NCBI GenBank assembly: GCA_039807445.1
Contig: JBDHRG010000015.1
Span: forward strand, 1 to 37,817
Direction: 5' to 3'
Length of the DNA: 37,817 nt
Origin: JBDHRG01 sp039807445
Lineage (GTDB): Bacteria > Pseudomonadota > Gammaproteobacteria > Competibacterales > Competibacteraceae
Positions 26,729 through 35,183 of this stretch are shown one piece after another. A program made the translations under genes and the position numbers. The notes under the pieces are model-generated. The model was not told the origin of the DNA, did not search any database, and worked only from the letters and a program-made list of their open reading frames with translations. The stretch's first letter is position 1. Each line of letters begins with the position of its first letter.

Positions 26729-27775
26729 TCATGCTCGCGGGAACGCCACCAGGTGCTCGGCCTCGATCCGCACCCGCACCGGGTCGCCGGGCAGGTGGTC
26801 GAGGTGGCTGGGGAACAGCGACAGCAGCTCGGTGTCGCCGATGCGCAGCGTGTACAGTGTTTCGGCGCCCTTGAAGGCGCGGTCGGTGACGACGGCGCAC
26901 AGCGGGCCCTCAGCGTCGGGCACCACGTCGTCGGGACGCAGCAGCACGTCGAGCGCGGTGCCGGCGTCGTACAGGAAGGCGCGATTACCGCGGATCGGGC
27001 CGAGCGCGGTGTCGAGCGTGTCTTCGGTGAGCAGCCGGCCGCGCAGGAAGCGGCCCTGACCGACGAATTCGGCGACGAAGCGCTCGGCCGGCTCGTGGTA
27101 GAGGTTGTACGGCGTGTCCCACTGCAGCAGCCGGCCTTCGCGCATCACGCCGACGTGCTCGCCGACGGCGAAGGCTTCCTGCTGGTCGTGGGTGACGAGG
27201 ATGCCGGTGGTGTCCTGCGACTTCAGGATCTCGCGCACTTCGCGCGCCAGGCGCTCGCGCAGCTCGACGTCGAGACTGGAGAAGGGCTCGTCGAGCAGCA
27301 CCAGTGCCGGGCGGGGTGCCAGCGCGCGCGCCAGCGCGACGCGCTGCTGCTGGCCGCCGGACAGCTCGTGCGGGTAGCGCCGGCCGAGGTCGGTCAGCCC
27401 GACCAGCTCGAGCAGTTCGTCGACGCGGCGCGCGCGCGCACCGGCCGCCGCGCCGCGCAAGCCGAAGCCGACGTTGTCGGCCACCGCCAGGTGCGGGAAC
27501 AGCGCGTAGTCCTGGAACACCATGCCGATGCCGCGGTTCTCGGGCGGCACGCACCAGCCCGGGGCGCTGACCACGGCGCCGTCGAGGCGGATCGCGCCGG
27601 CGTGGATGGGCTCGAAGCCGGCGATCGCACGCAGCGCCGTGGTCTTGCCGCAGCCCGAGGGGCCGAGCAGGCAGGCGAGCTGCCCCTTGCGCAGGTGCAG
27701 GCTCAGGCCGTGGACCACGCTGCGTTCACGGTAGCGGCATTCGATCTGGTCGAGTTCGAGCAGGAATTCCATCAT
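26729..27775 (-). CDS. ABC importer ATPase, FbpC/PotA-like
   Basis: A 348-residue importer ATPase. Seen: Walker A GPSGCGKTT (38-46), Q-loop VFQDYALFPHL, signature ELSGGQQQRVALARAL (137-152), Walker B LVLLDEPFSSLD (158-169), H-loop VTHDQQEAF, and a C-terminal TOBE-like domain from about residue 240. This fits the ferric iron/spermidine/putrescine group. No permease or binding protein for it lies nearby, so it is an orphan in this window. The next gene downstream is phasin, which has its own promoter. ATGs at 27775 and 27772 are both possible. The substrate is not resolvable from the ATPase alone. Confidence 0.88.
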   Translation of the reverse strand: MMEFLLELDQIECRYRERSVVHGLSLHLRKGQLACLLGPSGCGKTTALRAIAGFEPIHAGAIRLDGAVVSAPGWCVPPENRGIGMVFQDYALFPHLAVADNVGFGLRGAAAGARARRVDELLELVGLTDLGRRYPHELSGGQQQRVALARALAPRPALVLLDEPFSSLDVELRERLAREVREILKSQDTTGILVTHDQQEAFAVGEHVGVMREGRLLQWDTPYNLYHEPAERFVAEFVGQGRFLRGRLLTEDTLDTALGPIRGNRAFLYDAGTALDVLLRPDDVVPDAEGPLCAVVTDRAFKGAETLYTLRIGDTELLSLFPSHLDHLPGDPVRVRIEAEHLVAFPRA

Positions 27776-27954
27776 GGTTCCGATGGCCCCGCGCGGTTGG
27801 ACGGGGCAGGGGTCTGTGTCAAACTGCGCGCGCCTCGGACCCGGGACGCCCGCTCGAAGGCGCGTCGCGCGGTGGCAGCTTCGCCGCCGGGAGCCGATTA
27901 AGTATCACGAAGGGGGATGGCCGGGCCAGCGCCCGCACCTGTACGGGGCCTGAG

Positions 27955-28917
27955 ATGGAAAAGCGCGTCGAAACCCTGCTCTCGCTCGAGCTGCCGTACC
28001 GCGAGCGGATGCGGCTGGTGCGCAGCCTCTACCGCGGCAGCGGCGAAGGGCCGCGCGTGGCGGTGGTGTCGGGCATCCACGGCGACGAGCTCGAGGGCCT
28101 GTACCTGTGCCACCGCATCGCCGCCTGGCTGGAGGCGCTCGAGCGCAGCCACCCGGGCGCGCTGCGCGGCCAGGTCGAGCTGTACCCGGGCATGAACCCG
28201 CTCGGGCTCGATACCCTGAACCGTCTGGTGCCGTCGTACGGCATCGACTTGAACCGCGCCTTCCCCGGCCATCCGCAGGGGCTGCTGCCGCAGCGCATCG
28301 CCGCCACGGCGATGGCGGCGCTCGAGGGCGCGGCGCTGGTGGTCGACGTCCACGCCAGCAACATCTACATCCGCGAAATCCCGCAGGTGCGCGTCAACCA
28401 CGTGTTCGCCGAGCGGCTGCTGCCGCTGGCCGAACGCATGAACGTCGACGTGATCTGGCTGCACGGCGCGGTCACGGTGCTCGAGGCGACCATCGCCCAC
28501 AGCCTCAACGCGCGCGGCATCCCGGCGCTGGTGGTGGAGATGGGCGTCGGCATGCGCCTGACGCCGGCCTACACCGAGCAGCTGCTGGTGGGGCTGGTCA
28601 ACGTCTGGCGCGAGCTCGGCGTGCTGGCGCCGGAGCTCGAGCTGCCGCCGGTCACGCACGCGCCGCTGCTCGCGCACGAAGACAACGTCCATTACCTGAA
28701 CGCCGCGACCTCGGGGGTGTTCGTGCCCGAAGTCGCGCACTGGGAGGCGGTGTGCGAGGGCGAGCGCCTCGGCTGCATCGTCACGCCGTTCGAGGGCCAG
28801 ACGCTCGCCGAGGTGTGCTCGCCGGTCGACGGCATCCTGTTCACGCTGCGCGAATACCCGCTGGTGTACGAGGGTTCGCTGATGGCGCGCGTGGTCGCGA
28901 AGGCGAGGGAGGCTTGA
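27955..28917 (+). CDS. Succinylglutamate desuccinylase/aspartoacylase family (M14) hydrolase, intact active site
   Basis: A 320-residue zinc carboxypeptidase-like deacylase. All key residues are present: H42 and E45 in GIHGDELEG, H133 in VVDVHASN, the N100-R101 pair (DLNRAFPG) for substrate carboxylate binding, and the catalytic E195 in LVVEMGVG. A small C-terminal domain follows (SGVFVPEVAHWEAV...SPVDGILFTLREYPLVYEG). The family removes acyl groups from amino acids or related amides in the cytoplasm; the substrate here is unknown and AstE function is not implied. The ATG at 27955 gives the expected N-terminus. It lies 178 bases from the divergent ATPase gene and 2 bases before the next gene, its paralogue. 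Confidence 0.85.
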   Translation: MEKRVETLLSLELPYRERMRLVRSLYRGSGEGPRVAVVSGIHGDELEGLYLCHRIAAWLEALERSHPGALRGQVELYPGMNPLGLDTLNRLVPSYGIDLNRAFPGHPQGLLPQRIAATAMAALEGAALVVDVHASNIYIREIPQVRVNHVFAERLLPLAERMNVDVIWLHGAVTVLEATIAHSLNARGIPALVVEMGVGMRLTPAYTEQLLVGLVNVWRELGVLAPELELPPVTHAPLLAHEDNVHYLNAATSGVFVPEVAHWEAVCEGERLGCIVTPFEGQTLAEVCSPVDGILFTLREYPLVYEGSLMARVVAKAREA

Positions 28918-28919
28918 CG

Positions 28920-29912
28920 GTGGAAGCGAAGACCCTGCTGCGGATGAGCGCACCGCTGCGCGAAGACTTCGACATTTCCTACCACGACATCGGTCCGCAA
29001 GACCGTCCGCCGCGCGTGGCGCTGGTCGGCGGCGTACACGGCGAGGCGCTGAACGGCGTGTTCGTGCTGTCGCGGCTGGCCGGCTTCCTGCGCGATCTCG
29101 CCGCAGGCAGGCGTCCCGGTCTCGAGCTCGCCGAGCGCGTGCTGGTGATCCCGGCGGTCAACGTGCTCGGGCTCAACGTGCACAGCCGCGCCTGGCCGTT
29201 CGACAAGATCGAGATCAACCGCATGTTCCCCGGCTACGAGGCCGGCGAGACCACGCAGCGCGTCGCCGCCGCGGTGCTGAAGCTGACGCGCAGCGCCTAC
29301 TACCGCATCGACATCCACAACTCGAACGCCGACCTCGAGGAAATGCCGCAGGTGCGCCTGTACGCGCCGAACGACGACGAGCGCGCCAGCGCCTGCCTGT
29401 TCGGCCTGCCGGCGGTGGTCGAGCGGCCGATGAACACGATCTTCACCACCTCGTTGGCGCACGCCTGGCGCGCCTGCGGCGGCGAGAACTTCGTGCTGCA
29501 GGCCGGACGCGCCGGCGAGCTGCAGCCGCGCCACTGCGAGGAGCTGTTCCGCGCGCTGGTGGCCTTCTTCGACCGCACCGGCGTGGTCAGCGGCGTCCAG
29601 CTCGCCGACGACGAGGAAGACCTGCATTACTACGGTCTCAGGCAGAGCTTCGCGCTGCTGTCCGACCATGCCGGTTTCTTCGTCTGCCGGCTCGAGGTCG
29701 GACGCTGGATCCACGCCGGCGACCTGGTCGGGCACATCTACGACGGCTTCAGCGGCGAGATCCGCGCCGAGGTGCGCTCGCCGGTGTCCGGCCTGGTCGG
29801 CAGCGTGCGCCGCCACCCGCTCGCCTGCGAAGGCGATCTGCTGGCACGCATCTTCACGCTCGACGAGTCCGGCAACGACGTCGAGGCGATGCTGCACGAC
29901 CAGGGGCAATAA
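28920..29912 (+). CDS. M14 desuccinylase/aspartoacylase paralogue lacking catalytic residues
   Basis: A 330-residue homologue of the preceding gene. The GTG at 28920 follows a GGGAGG ribosome site at good spacing and comes two bases after the previous stop. Ungapped local alignment with its neighbour shows H40 kept, but the zinc ligand E45 replaced by A43 (GVHGEALNG) and the catalytic E195 replaced by Q194 (FVLQAGRAG). The second histidine (H133, DIHNSN) and the N-R pair (EINRMFPG) remain. The C-terminal domain is kept (AGFFVCRLEVGRWI...SPVSGLVGSVRRHPLACEG). A non-canonical or non-catalytic partner role, perhaps a heterodimer with the active paralogue, is inference. The frame and composition are normal, so this is not simple decay. 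Confidence 0.82.
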   Translation: MEAKTLLRMSAPLREDFDISYHDIGPQDRPPRVALVGGVHGEALNGVFVLSRLAGFLRDLAAGRRPGLELAERVLVIPAVNVLGLNVHSRAWPFDKIEINRMFPGYEAGETTQRVAAAVLKLTRSAYYRIDIHNSNADLEEMPQVRLYAPNDDERASACLFGLPAVVERPMNTIFTTSLAHAWRACGGENFVLQAGRAGELQPRHCEELFRALVAFFDRTGVVSGVQLADDEEDLHYYGLRQSFALLSDHAGFFVCRLEVGRWIHAGDLVGHIYDGFSGEIRAEVRSPVSGLVGSVRRHPLACEGDLLARIFTLDESGNDVEAMLHDQGQ

Positions 29913-29914
29913 AC

Positions 29915-29993
29915 CAGGTGCGAGGTCGGAGGTTCGCGGGAGGCGTCCCGAGCCTCGGACCTCGAGCCTCGTGCCTCGCACCTTTCGGAAGGA
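29915..29993. repeat. Period-7 inverted repeat with GxxCGAG units
   Basis: AGGTGCGAGG (29916-29925) and CCTCGCACCT are exact inverted ends. Between them, units CCTCGGA, CCTCGAG, CCTCGTG and CCTCGCA follow one another at 7-base spacing on the right arm, with GTGCGAG, GTCGGAG and GTTCGCG on the left. The element fills the gap before the DUF1244 gene and ends at its ribosome site. Confidence 0.75.
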
Positions 29994-30000
29994 GACCACG

Positions 30001-30309
30001 ATGGATATCGACGACCGGACCCGTACCGAGCTCGAGGCCGCGGCCTTCCGCCGGCTGGTCGAGCACCTGCGCGAGCGCACCGACGTGCAGAACATCGATC
30101 TGATGAACCTCGCCGGCTTCTGCCGCAACTGCCTGTCGAAGTGGTACCGCGCCGCCGCCGAAGAGCGCGGCCTGGCGATGGACTACGAGCAGGCGCGCGA
30201 AATCGTCTACGGCATGCCCTACGCCGAGTGGAAGGACAGGCACCAGAAAGAGGCGAGTCCCGAGCAGCAGGCCGCCTTTGCCGAAGCGATCAAGAACGCC
30301 AAGGAGTGA
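30001..30309 (+). CDS. DUF1244 family small protein
   Basis: A 102-residue acidic protein matching the conserved DUF1244 family of proteobacteria. Hallmarks are AAAFRRLVEHLRERTDVQNIDLMNLAGFCRNCLSKWY at about residues 14-49, with the CxxC pair C39/C42 that may bind a metal, then a DYEQAREIVYGMPYAEWKDRHQKEAS segment. Function is not established. An AAGGAG ribosome site precedes the ATG at 30001, directly after the repeat element. It may be read together with the two M14 genes, but the 88-base gap with a possible hairpin makes that uncertain. The following 129 bases before the next gene hold only imperfect short repeats. Confidence 0.88.
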   Translation: MDIDDRTRTELEAAAFRRLVEHLRERTDVQNIDLMNLAGFCRNCLSKWYRAAAEERGLAMDYEQAREIVYGMPYAEWKDRHQKEASPEQQAAFAEAIKNAKE

Positions 30310-30438
30310 GGCCCGAACCGACGAACGCCGGCCGCGGTGGGCAGCGGACACTCTACGGGTTCCAGAAAATTTCCGCTGATCGGCCAGCTCCGCCGCAATG
30401 CGCGCAAAATTCCTGGACTCCGTATCACCGGATTTTCC

Positions 30439-31338
30439 CTATGCCTTGCCGAACGCCGCGCGGCGGTCGTAGAAGGGCAGCAGTTGCGTCACCAGCATGC
30501 CGGCGAGCATCAGCGCGCAGCCGAAGACCGCGCGGCCGCTCAGCGTCTCGCCGAGGATCAGCCAGCCGGCGAGCGCCGCGAACACCGCCTCCAGGCTCAG
30601 GATGATCGCCGCGTGCGTGGCGATCGCATCCTTTTGCGCGACCACCTGCAGCGTGTAGCCCATGGCCACCGACAGCAGCCCGCCCCAGGCGATCGCCGGG
30701 GCTGCGGCAACGATGCCCGCCAGCTCGATCGGCTCGAAGGCAACGGCGGCGACCAGGCACAGCGTCGCGCATACGGCGAACTGCAGGCACGCCAGCCGCA
30801 CCGCGTGCGTGCGCGGCGCGACGTGATCCAGCACCAGCACGTGCGCGGCCCAGAACACCGCCCCGGCGAGCTGCAGCGCGTCGCCGAAGGCGAGCGTGAA
30901 GTCGGCCTGGATACTGAGGAAGTACATGCCGAGCACCGCTAGCAGCACGCCCAGCCAGGTGCCGAAGGCGATGTGATGGCCGAGGAAGCGGCCGAACAGC
31001 GGCACGAAGATCACGTAAAGCCCGGTAATGAAGCCGGCGTTGGCGACCGAGGTGTAGAGCAGGCCGACCTGCTGCAGCGAGGCGCCGGCGAACAGCAGCA
31101 CGCCGGCGGCGAACCCGCCGGCGAGTAACTGCCGCGGCGTCAGCGGATCGGCGTGCGGGCGGCGGTCGGGGGCGAACGCCAGCGGCAGGATCGCCAGCGC
31201 GCCGAGCCCAAAGCGCAAGCCGTTGTAGAGCATCGGCCCGATCGAATCCAGGCCGAGCCGCTGGGCGACGAATCCCGAGCCCCAGATCAGGGCGGTCAGC
31301 AACAGCAGTGCATCGGCGCGCAGGGCACGGGCTTGCAT
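30439..31338 (-). CDS. EamA/DMT-superfamily transporter
   Basis: An inner-membrane protein of 299 residues with about ten helices in two homologous halves, typical of the EamA (DUF6) drug/metabolite transporters. Seen: the first-helix signature LRADALLLLTALIWGSGFVAQRLGLD, the conserved glycine-rich loops (FAAGVLLFAGASLQQVGLLYT, NAGFITGLYVIFVPLFG), and the second half starting GDALQLAGAVFWAAHVLVLD. The ATG at 31338 is chosen because family similarity starts there. Substrate is unknown; members export amino acids, nucleosides or other metabolites. It diverges from moaA with about 280 bases between them. Confidence 0.88.
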   Translation of the reverse strand: MQARALRADALLLLTALIWGSGFVAQRLGLDSIGPMLYNGLRFGLGALAILPLAFAPDRRPHADPLTPRQLLAGGFAAGVLLFAGASLQQVGLLYTSVANAGFITGLYVIFVPLFGRFLGHHIAFGTWLGVLLAVLGMYFLSIQADFTLAFGDALQLAGAVFWAAHVLVLDHVAPRTHAVRLACLQFAVCATLCLVAAVAFEPIELAGIVAAAPAIAWGGLLSVAMGYTLQVVAQKDAIATHAAIILSLEAVFAALAGWLILGETLSGRAVFGCALMLAGMLVTQLLPFYDRRAAFGKA

Positions 31339-31527
31339 CGGCGGGATTCCCCTTCTTGGCTCTATCCAGTGTGGAACACGGTGCGCTAGCTTGCCCGAGG
31401 CGCGCACGTGCGCCAAGGCTCGCCGCTCCCTCCTGCGTCCGCGTTTCTTGACTGGGCGCAAGCGCGGCCGAGGGCGACCGTGCTAGCCTGCGGGCGTGAC
31501 CGGTCGCGGTGAGCGGCCGAACTGGCG

Positions 31528-31533
31528 TATAAA
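31528..31533 (+). promoter_or_regulatory. Possible -10 element for moaA
   Basis: TATAAA (within GGCGTATAAATAGG) is the only AT-rich hexamer in the roughly 280-base gap between the EamA gene and moaA, and lies 85 bases before the moaA start. No good -35 hexamer sits 16-18 bases upstream, so activator dependence or a different role is possible. Nothing else recognisable lies in this gap. Confidence 0.35.
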
Positions 31534-31618
31534 TAGGCAGCGCGGCGCATCGAGCCCTGCGGCGCGCTGCCCGCAACGGCGCGAGGTGCGCCGACCGATC
31601 GAGACGAGACCCGACGTG

Positions 31619-32626
31619 GTGAACGACACCGATACCTCCCCCAAGCTGATCGACCGCTTCGGCCGGCATGTGAACTATGTGCGCCTGTCGGTGACCGACC
31701 GCTGCGACTTCCGCTGCGTCTATTGCATGGCGGAAGACATGACGTTCCTGCCGCGCGCGCAAGTGCTGACGCTCGAAGAGCTGGCGCAGCTCGGGCGCGC
31801 CTTCGTCGAGCTCGGCGTGCGCAAGATCCGCCTCACCGGCGGCGAGCCGCTGGTGCGCAAGGATGTGATCCGCCTGTTCGAAGACCTCGGCCGCCTGCCG
31901 CAATTGAAGGAACTGGTGCTGACCACCAACGGCACCCGGCTCGAGAAGTTCGCGGTTGCGCTGCGCGCAGCCGGCGTCAGGCGCATCAACGTCAGCCTCG
32001 ACAGCCTCGAACCCGAGCGCTTCCGCCGCATCACGCGCGTCGGCGAACTCGAGCAGGTGCTGCGCGGCCTGCGCGCGGCGCAGGTGGCCGGCTTCGAGCG
32101 CATCAAGCTGAACGCGGTGATCCTGAGGAACCGCAACGAAGACGAAGTCGTCGACCTGGTGCGCTTCGCGCTGGCCGAAGGCTTCGATCTGTCGTTCATC
32201 GAAGAGATGCCGCTGGGGGTGATCGGCGACCACGACCGCGCCGAGGCCTATTACTCTTCGGACCAGATCCGTCGCGACATCGCCGAGCACTTCGAGCTGA
32301 TCGCGACCACCGAGACCACTGGCGGACCGTCGAAGTACTACTGCATCCCGGGGCACGCGGCGCGGATCGGCTTCATCTCGCCGCACAGCCACAACTTCTG
32401 CGGCGACTGCAACCGCGTGCGCGTGTCGGCCGAAGGCAGGCTGCTGCTGTGCCTGGGCCAGGAGCACTCGGTCGACCTCAAACACGTGCTGCGCGCCCAC
32501 CCCGGCAACCTCGAGCGCCTGAAGCGCACCATCAGTGATGCGATGAACATCAAGCCCAGGGGCCACGACTTCGACCTGAAGGCCAGACCGGTGATCCTGC
32601 GGCACATGAACGCGACCGGCGGCTGA
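31619..32626 (+). CDS. moaA: MoaA, GTP 3',8-cyclase (molybdopterin/tungstopterin cofactor synthesis)
   Basis: MoaA is the radical-SAM enzyme that, with MoaC, converts GTP to cyclic pyranopterin monophosphate, the first step of Mo/W cofactor synthesis. It has 335 residues from the GTG at 31619; a GTG at 31616 would add one. Seen: the N-terminal CxxxCxxC cluster C29-C33-C36 (DRCDFRCVYC), the RLTGGEPLVR motif, the C-terminal second cluster CxxC-x13-C (NFCGDCNRVRVSAEGRLLLC), and the terminal GG needed for activity. It stands just ahead of the tungsten aldehyde oxidoreductase genes, but a strong terminator follows it, so it is probably transcribed mainly on its own. Its place suggests a copy serving that enzyme. 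Confidence 0.96.
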   Translation: MNDTDTSPKLIDRFGRHVNYVRLSVTDRCDFRCVYCMAEDMTFLPRAQVLTLEELAQLGRAFVELGVRKIRLTGGEPLVRKDVIRLFEDLGRLPQLKELVLTTNGTRLEKFAVALRAAGVRRINVSLDSLEPERFRRITRVGELEQVLRGLRAAQVAGFERIKLNAVILRNRNEDEVVDLVRFALAEGFDLSFIEEMPLGVIGDHDRAEAYYSSDQIRRDIAEHFELIATTETTGGPSKYYCIPGHAARIGFISPHSHNFCGDCNRVRVSAEGRLLLCLGQEHSVDLKHVLRAHPGNLERLKRTISDAMNIKPRGHDFDLKARPVILRHMNATGG

Positions 32627-32666
32627 GCGGCACCATAGCCGACCGAACCTCTCGTCGACTCTCCGA

Positions 32667-32692
32667 CCGGGCGCCGTGACGCCCGGTTTTTT
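32667..32692 (+). terminator. Rho-independent terminator after moaA
   Basis: CCGGGCG (32667-32673) pairs with CGCCCGG (32680-32686) around a 6-base loop, followed by TTTTTTCTT. It begins 40 bases after the moaA stop and separates moaA from the aor genes. Confidence 0.9.
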
Positions 32693-32740
32693 CTTGGCGC
32701 GGCGGGCGCCGGAAAGCACTTTTCGGGCCATCGGCTAAGC

Positions 32741-32758
32741 TATGCAGGACCGTGCATA
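32741..32758. promoter_or_regulatory. Putative operator upstream of the aor operon
   Basis: TATGCA-N6-TGCATA is a perfect 6-bp inverted repeat with a 6-base spacer, lying 62 bases before the aorA ATG and after the moaA terminator. The right half runs into TATTAA (32757-32762), a plausible -10 hexamer, so a bound protein could block or modulate the promoter. The regulator is not in the window. Confidence 0.5.
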
Positions 32759-32819
32759 TTAAGAGACACGGCAGCCAGGCGGTGCGACACCGGCCCAGCC
32801 AGAGATGAGGAGAGGACCC

Positions 32820-33299
32820 ATGCAGCGATCGCTGTATCTCGATCCGCAAAAGTGTACCGGCTGTCTGCAATGCGAGATGGCCTGCTCGTTCGAGCACGAG
32901 GGCGTGTTCAACCCGGCCAAGTCGCGGATCAAGGTGTTCCCCTTCCACGACGAGGGGAGTTTCGTTCCCTACACCTGCACGCAGTGCGCCGAAGCCTGGT
33001 GCCTGCACGCCTGTCCGGTCGAGGCGATCAGCCGCAACCGCATCACCGGCGCGGTCGAAGTGGCCGACTCGGTGTGCGTCGGTTGCAAGGTCTGCACCAT
33101 CGCCTGTCCGTTCGGCACCGTGAACTACAACGAAGTCACCGGCAAGGTCATCAAGTGCGATCTGTGCGGCGGCGACCCGGCTTGCGCCAAGGCCTGCCCG
33201 ACCGCAGCGATCACGTATGTCGATGCCAACTGGACCGGGCTCGAGCGGATGCGCGCCTGGGCCCAGAAAGCCAACGCCGCCCCGCGCGCGAGCGCCTGA
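32820..33299 (+). CDS. aorA: AorA-like ferredoxin subunit with four 4Fe-4S clusters
   Basis: A 159-residue electron-transfer subunit of aldehyde oxidoreductase. Sixteen cysteines form four ferredoxin motifs: CTGCLQCEMAC (C12, C15, C18, C22), CTQCAEAWCLHACP, CVGCKVCTIACP and CDLCGGDPACAKACP. The ATG at 32820 is preferred over that at 32805 because a GAGGAGAGG ribosome site lies between them. It is followed 14 bases later by the catalytic-subunit gene. In the Aromatoleum enzyme the AorA subunit carries electrons between AorB and the flavin subunit AorC; this role is taken from that family. Proteins of this type (HycB/DmsB-like) also serve other molybdo- and tungstoenzymes, but the neighbours settle it. 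Confidence 0.92.
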   Translation: MQRSLYLDPQKCTGCLQCEMACSFEHEGVFNPAKSRIKVFPFHDEGSFVPYTCTQCAEAWCLHACPVEAISRNRITGAVEVADSVCVGCKVCTIACPFGTVNYNEVTGKVIKCDLCGGDPACAKACPTAAITYVDANWTGLERMRAWAQKANAAPRASA

Positions 33300-33313
33300 A
33301 CAGGAGAGCCGCC

Positions 33314-35170
33314 ATGGGTTGGACCCGCAAGATCCTGCGCGTGAACCTGAACACCGGCCGCTGCACGCCGGAACCGCTGAACATGGACTGGGCGATGCAG
33401 TACCTCGGCCAGCGCGGGCTGGCGAGCAAGTACCTGGTCGAAGAGATCGACCCGAAGGTCGACCCGCTGTCGCCCGACAACAAGCTGATCATGACCACCG
33501 GGCCGCTGACCGGCACCGCCGCCTCGACCGGCGGGCGCTACTCGGTGGTGACCAAGAGCCCGCTGACCGGCGCGATCGCCTGTTCGAACTCGGGCGGTTT
33601 CTTCGGCGCCGAGATGAAGAACGCCGGCTGGGACATGATCATCTTCGAGGGCCGGGCGCCGGGTCCGGTGTATTTCTTTCTGCACAACGACCACGCCGAG
33701 CTGTTGCCGGCCGACGCGATCTGGGGGCATTCGGTGTGGGAGACCGACCACTGGATCCACGCCAGGCACCAGGACCCGCAGATCCGCATCGCCGCGATCG
33801 GCGTCGGCGCCGAGAAGGGCGTGCTGTTCTCGGGGATCATCAACGATCTGCACCGCGCCGCCGGGCGTTCGGGCGTGGGCACGGTGATGGGCTCGAAGAA
33901 CCTGAAGGCGGTCGCGATCCGCGGCGAGCTCGGGGTGCGCGGCATCCGCGACCCGAAGGCTTTCATCGCCGCCACCGAGGCCGGCAAGAAGATCTTGCGT
34001 GAAAACCCCGTCACCGGCGCCGGCATGCCCAAGTACGGCACGCAGGTGCTGATGAACGTGATCAACGAGATCGGCGCGATGCCCACCCGCAACTGGCGCG
34101 ACGTCCAGTTCGAGGGCGCCAGCGCGATTTCGGCCGAGGCGATGCACGAGCCGCGCGCGTCCGACGGCAAGCCCAACCTGGTGCGTAACGCTGCCTGCTT
34201 CGGCTGCACCATCGCCTGCGGGCGCATCTCGACCATCGACCCGACGCACTTCTCGGTCCAGGGGGAGGGCAAGGAGCGCTACCGCGTCGCCTCGGGCGGA
34301 CTCGAGTACGAAGCCGCGTGGGCGCTGGGCTGCGACACCGGCGTCGCCGACATCGACGCGCTGACCTATGCCAACTTCATCTGCAACGAGCAGGGCCTGG
34401 ACCCGATCTCCTTCGGCGCGACCATCGCCGCGGCGATGGAGCTGTACGAGATCGGCGCGATCACCAAAGCGCACACCGGCGGACTCGAGATCCCCTTCGG
34501 CAGCGCCGAGGCGCTGTGCCGGCTCACCGAGCTGACCGGCCGCGGCGAAGGCTTCGGCCTCGAGATCGGACTGGGCTCGCGGCGGCTGTGCGCCAAGTAC
34601 GGCCACCCCGAGCTGTCGATGACGGTCAAGGGTCAGGAATTCCCGGCCTACGACGCGCGCGCCATCCAGGGCATGGGGCTGACCTACGCCACCAGCAACC
34701 GCGGTGCCTGTCACCTGCGCTCGTACACGGTGTCGTCCGAAGTGCTCGGCGTCCCGGTCAAGACCGACCCGCACGTCACCGAGGGCAAGGCCGAGCTGGC
34801 CAAAGCCTTCCAGGATGCGACCGCGGTGGTCGACTCCAGCGGGCTGTGCGTGTTCACGACCTTCGCCTGGTCGCTGGCCGACATCCAGCCGCAGATCGCC
34901 GCCGCCTGCGAAGGCGACTGGAGCCTCGACAAGCTCAACGAGGTCGGCGAGCGCATCTGGAACCTCGAGCGCCAGTTCAACCTCGACGCCGGGCTGAGCG
35001 GCGCCGACGACACGCTGCCGCCGCGGCTGCTGCACGAACCCGCCAACACCGGCCCGGCCAAGGGCCTGGTCAACGGGCTCGACAAGATGCTGCCCGAGTA
35101 CTACCAGGTGCGCGGCTGGACGCCGGACGGCCGGCTGACCCCCGAGATCCGCCAGCGCCTCGGCGTCTGA
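33314..35170 (+). CDS. aorB: AorB, tungsten-dependent aldehyde:ferredoxin oxidoreductase catalytic subunit
   Basis: A 618-residue enzyme of the AOR family, normal in length, which oxidises aldehydes to carboxylic acids at a tungsten bis-pterin centre in the cytoplasm. Seen: the N-terminal GWTRKILRVNLNTG, the pterin-binding region (TGPLTGTAASTGGRYSVVTK, SPLTGAIACSNSGGFFGAEMK), and ligands for one 4Fe-4S cluster at C295, C298, C302 (CFGCTIAC) and C512 (SSGLCVFTTF). A CAGGAG ribosome site lies 8 bases before the ATG. It sits between the AorA-type ferredoxin and the flavoprotein, the AorABC order of Aromatoleum. Tungsten rather than molybdenum is inferred from the family. Acid reduction or hydrogen-dependent reactions are also known for this enzyme type. 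Confidence 0.96.
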   Translation: MGWTRKILRVNLNTGRCTPEPLNMDWAMQYLGQRGLASKYLVEEIDPKVDPLSPDNKLIMTTGPLTGTAASTGGRYSVVTKSPLTGAIACSNSGGFFGAEMKNAGWDMIIFEGRAPGPVYFFLHNDHAELLPADAIWGHSVWETDHWIHARHQDPQIRIAAIGVGAEKGVLFSGIINDLHRAAGRSGVGTVMGSKNLKAVAIRGELGVRGIRDPKAFIAATEAGKKILRENPVTGAGMPKYGTQVLMNVINEIGAMPTRNWRDVQFEGASAISAEAMHEPRASDGKPNLVRNAACFGCTIACGRISTIDPTHFSVQGEGKERYRVASGGLEYEAAWALGCDTGVADIDALTYANFICNEQGLDPISFGATIAAAMELYEIGAITKAHTGGLEIPFGSAEALCRLTELTGRGEGFGLEIGLGSRRLCAKYGHPELSMTVKGQEFPAYDARAIQGMGLTYATSNRGACHLRSYTVSSEVLGVPVKTDPHVTEGKAELAKAFQDATAVVDSSGLCVFTTFAWSLADIQPQIAAACEGDWSLDKLNEVGERIWNLERQFNLDAGLSGADDTLPPRLLHEPANTGPAKGLVNGLDKMLPEYYQVRGWTPDGRLTPEIRQRLGV

Positions 35171-35183
35171 AAATCCCCCCTCG

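Noticed and set aside
26723..26738. GCGAGC-TCAT-GCTCGC hairpin at the end of the FbpC-like gene as a terminator
   Set aside because: The stem is only 6 bp, contains the stop codon in the loop, and no U-tract follows on the minus strand.
31448..31461. TTGACTGGGCGCAA as an FNR-type box before moaA
   Set aside because: Only the left half fits; the right half CGCAA differs from ATCAA at two positions, and it is 157 bases from the gene start.
31448..31490. TTGACT and TAGCCT as a moaA promoter
   Set aside because: The hexamers are about 30 bases apart, too far for sigma-70.
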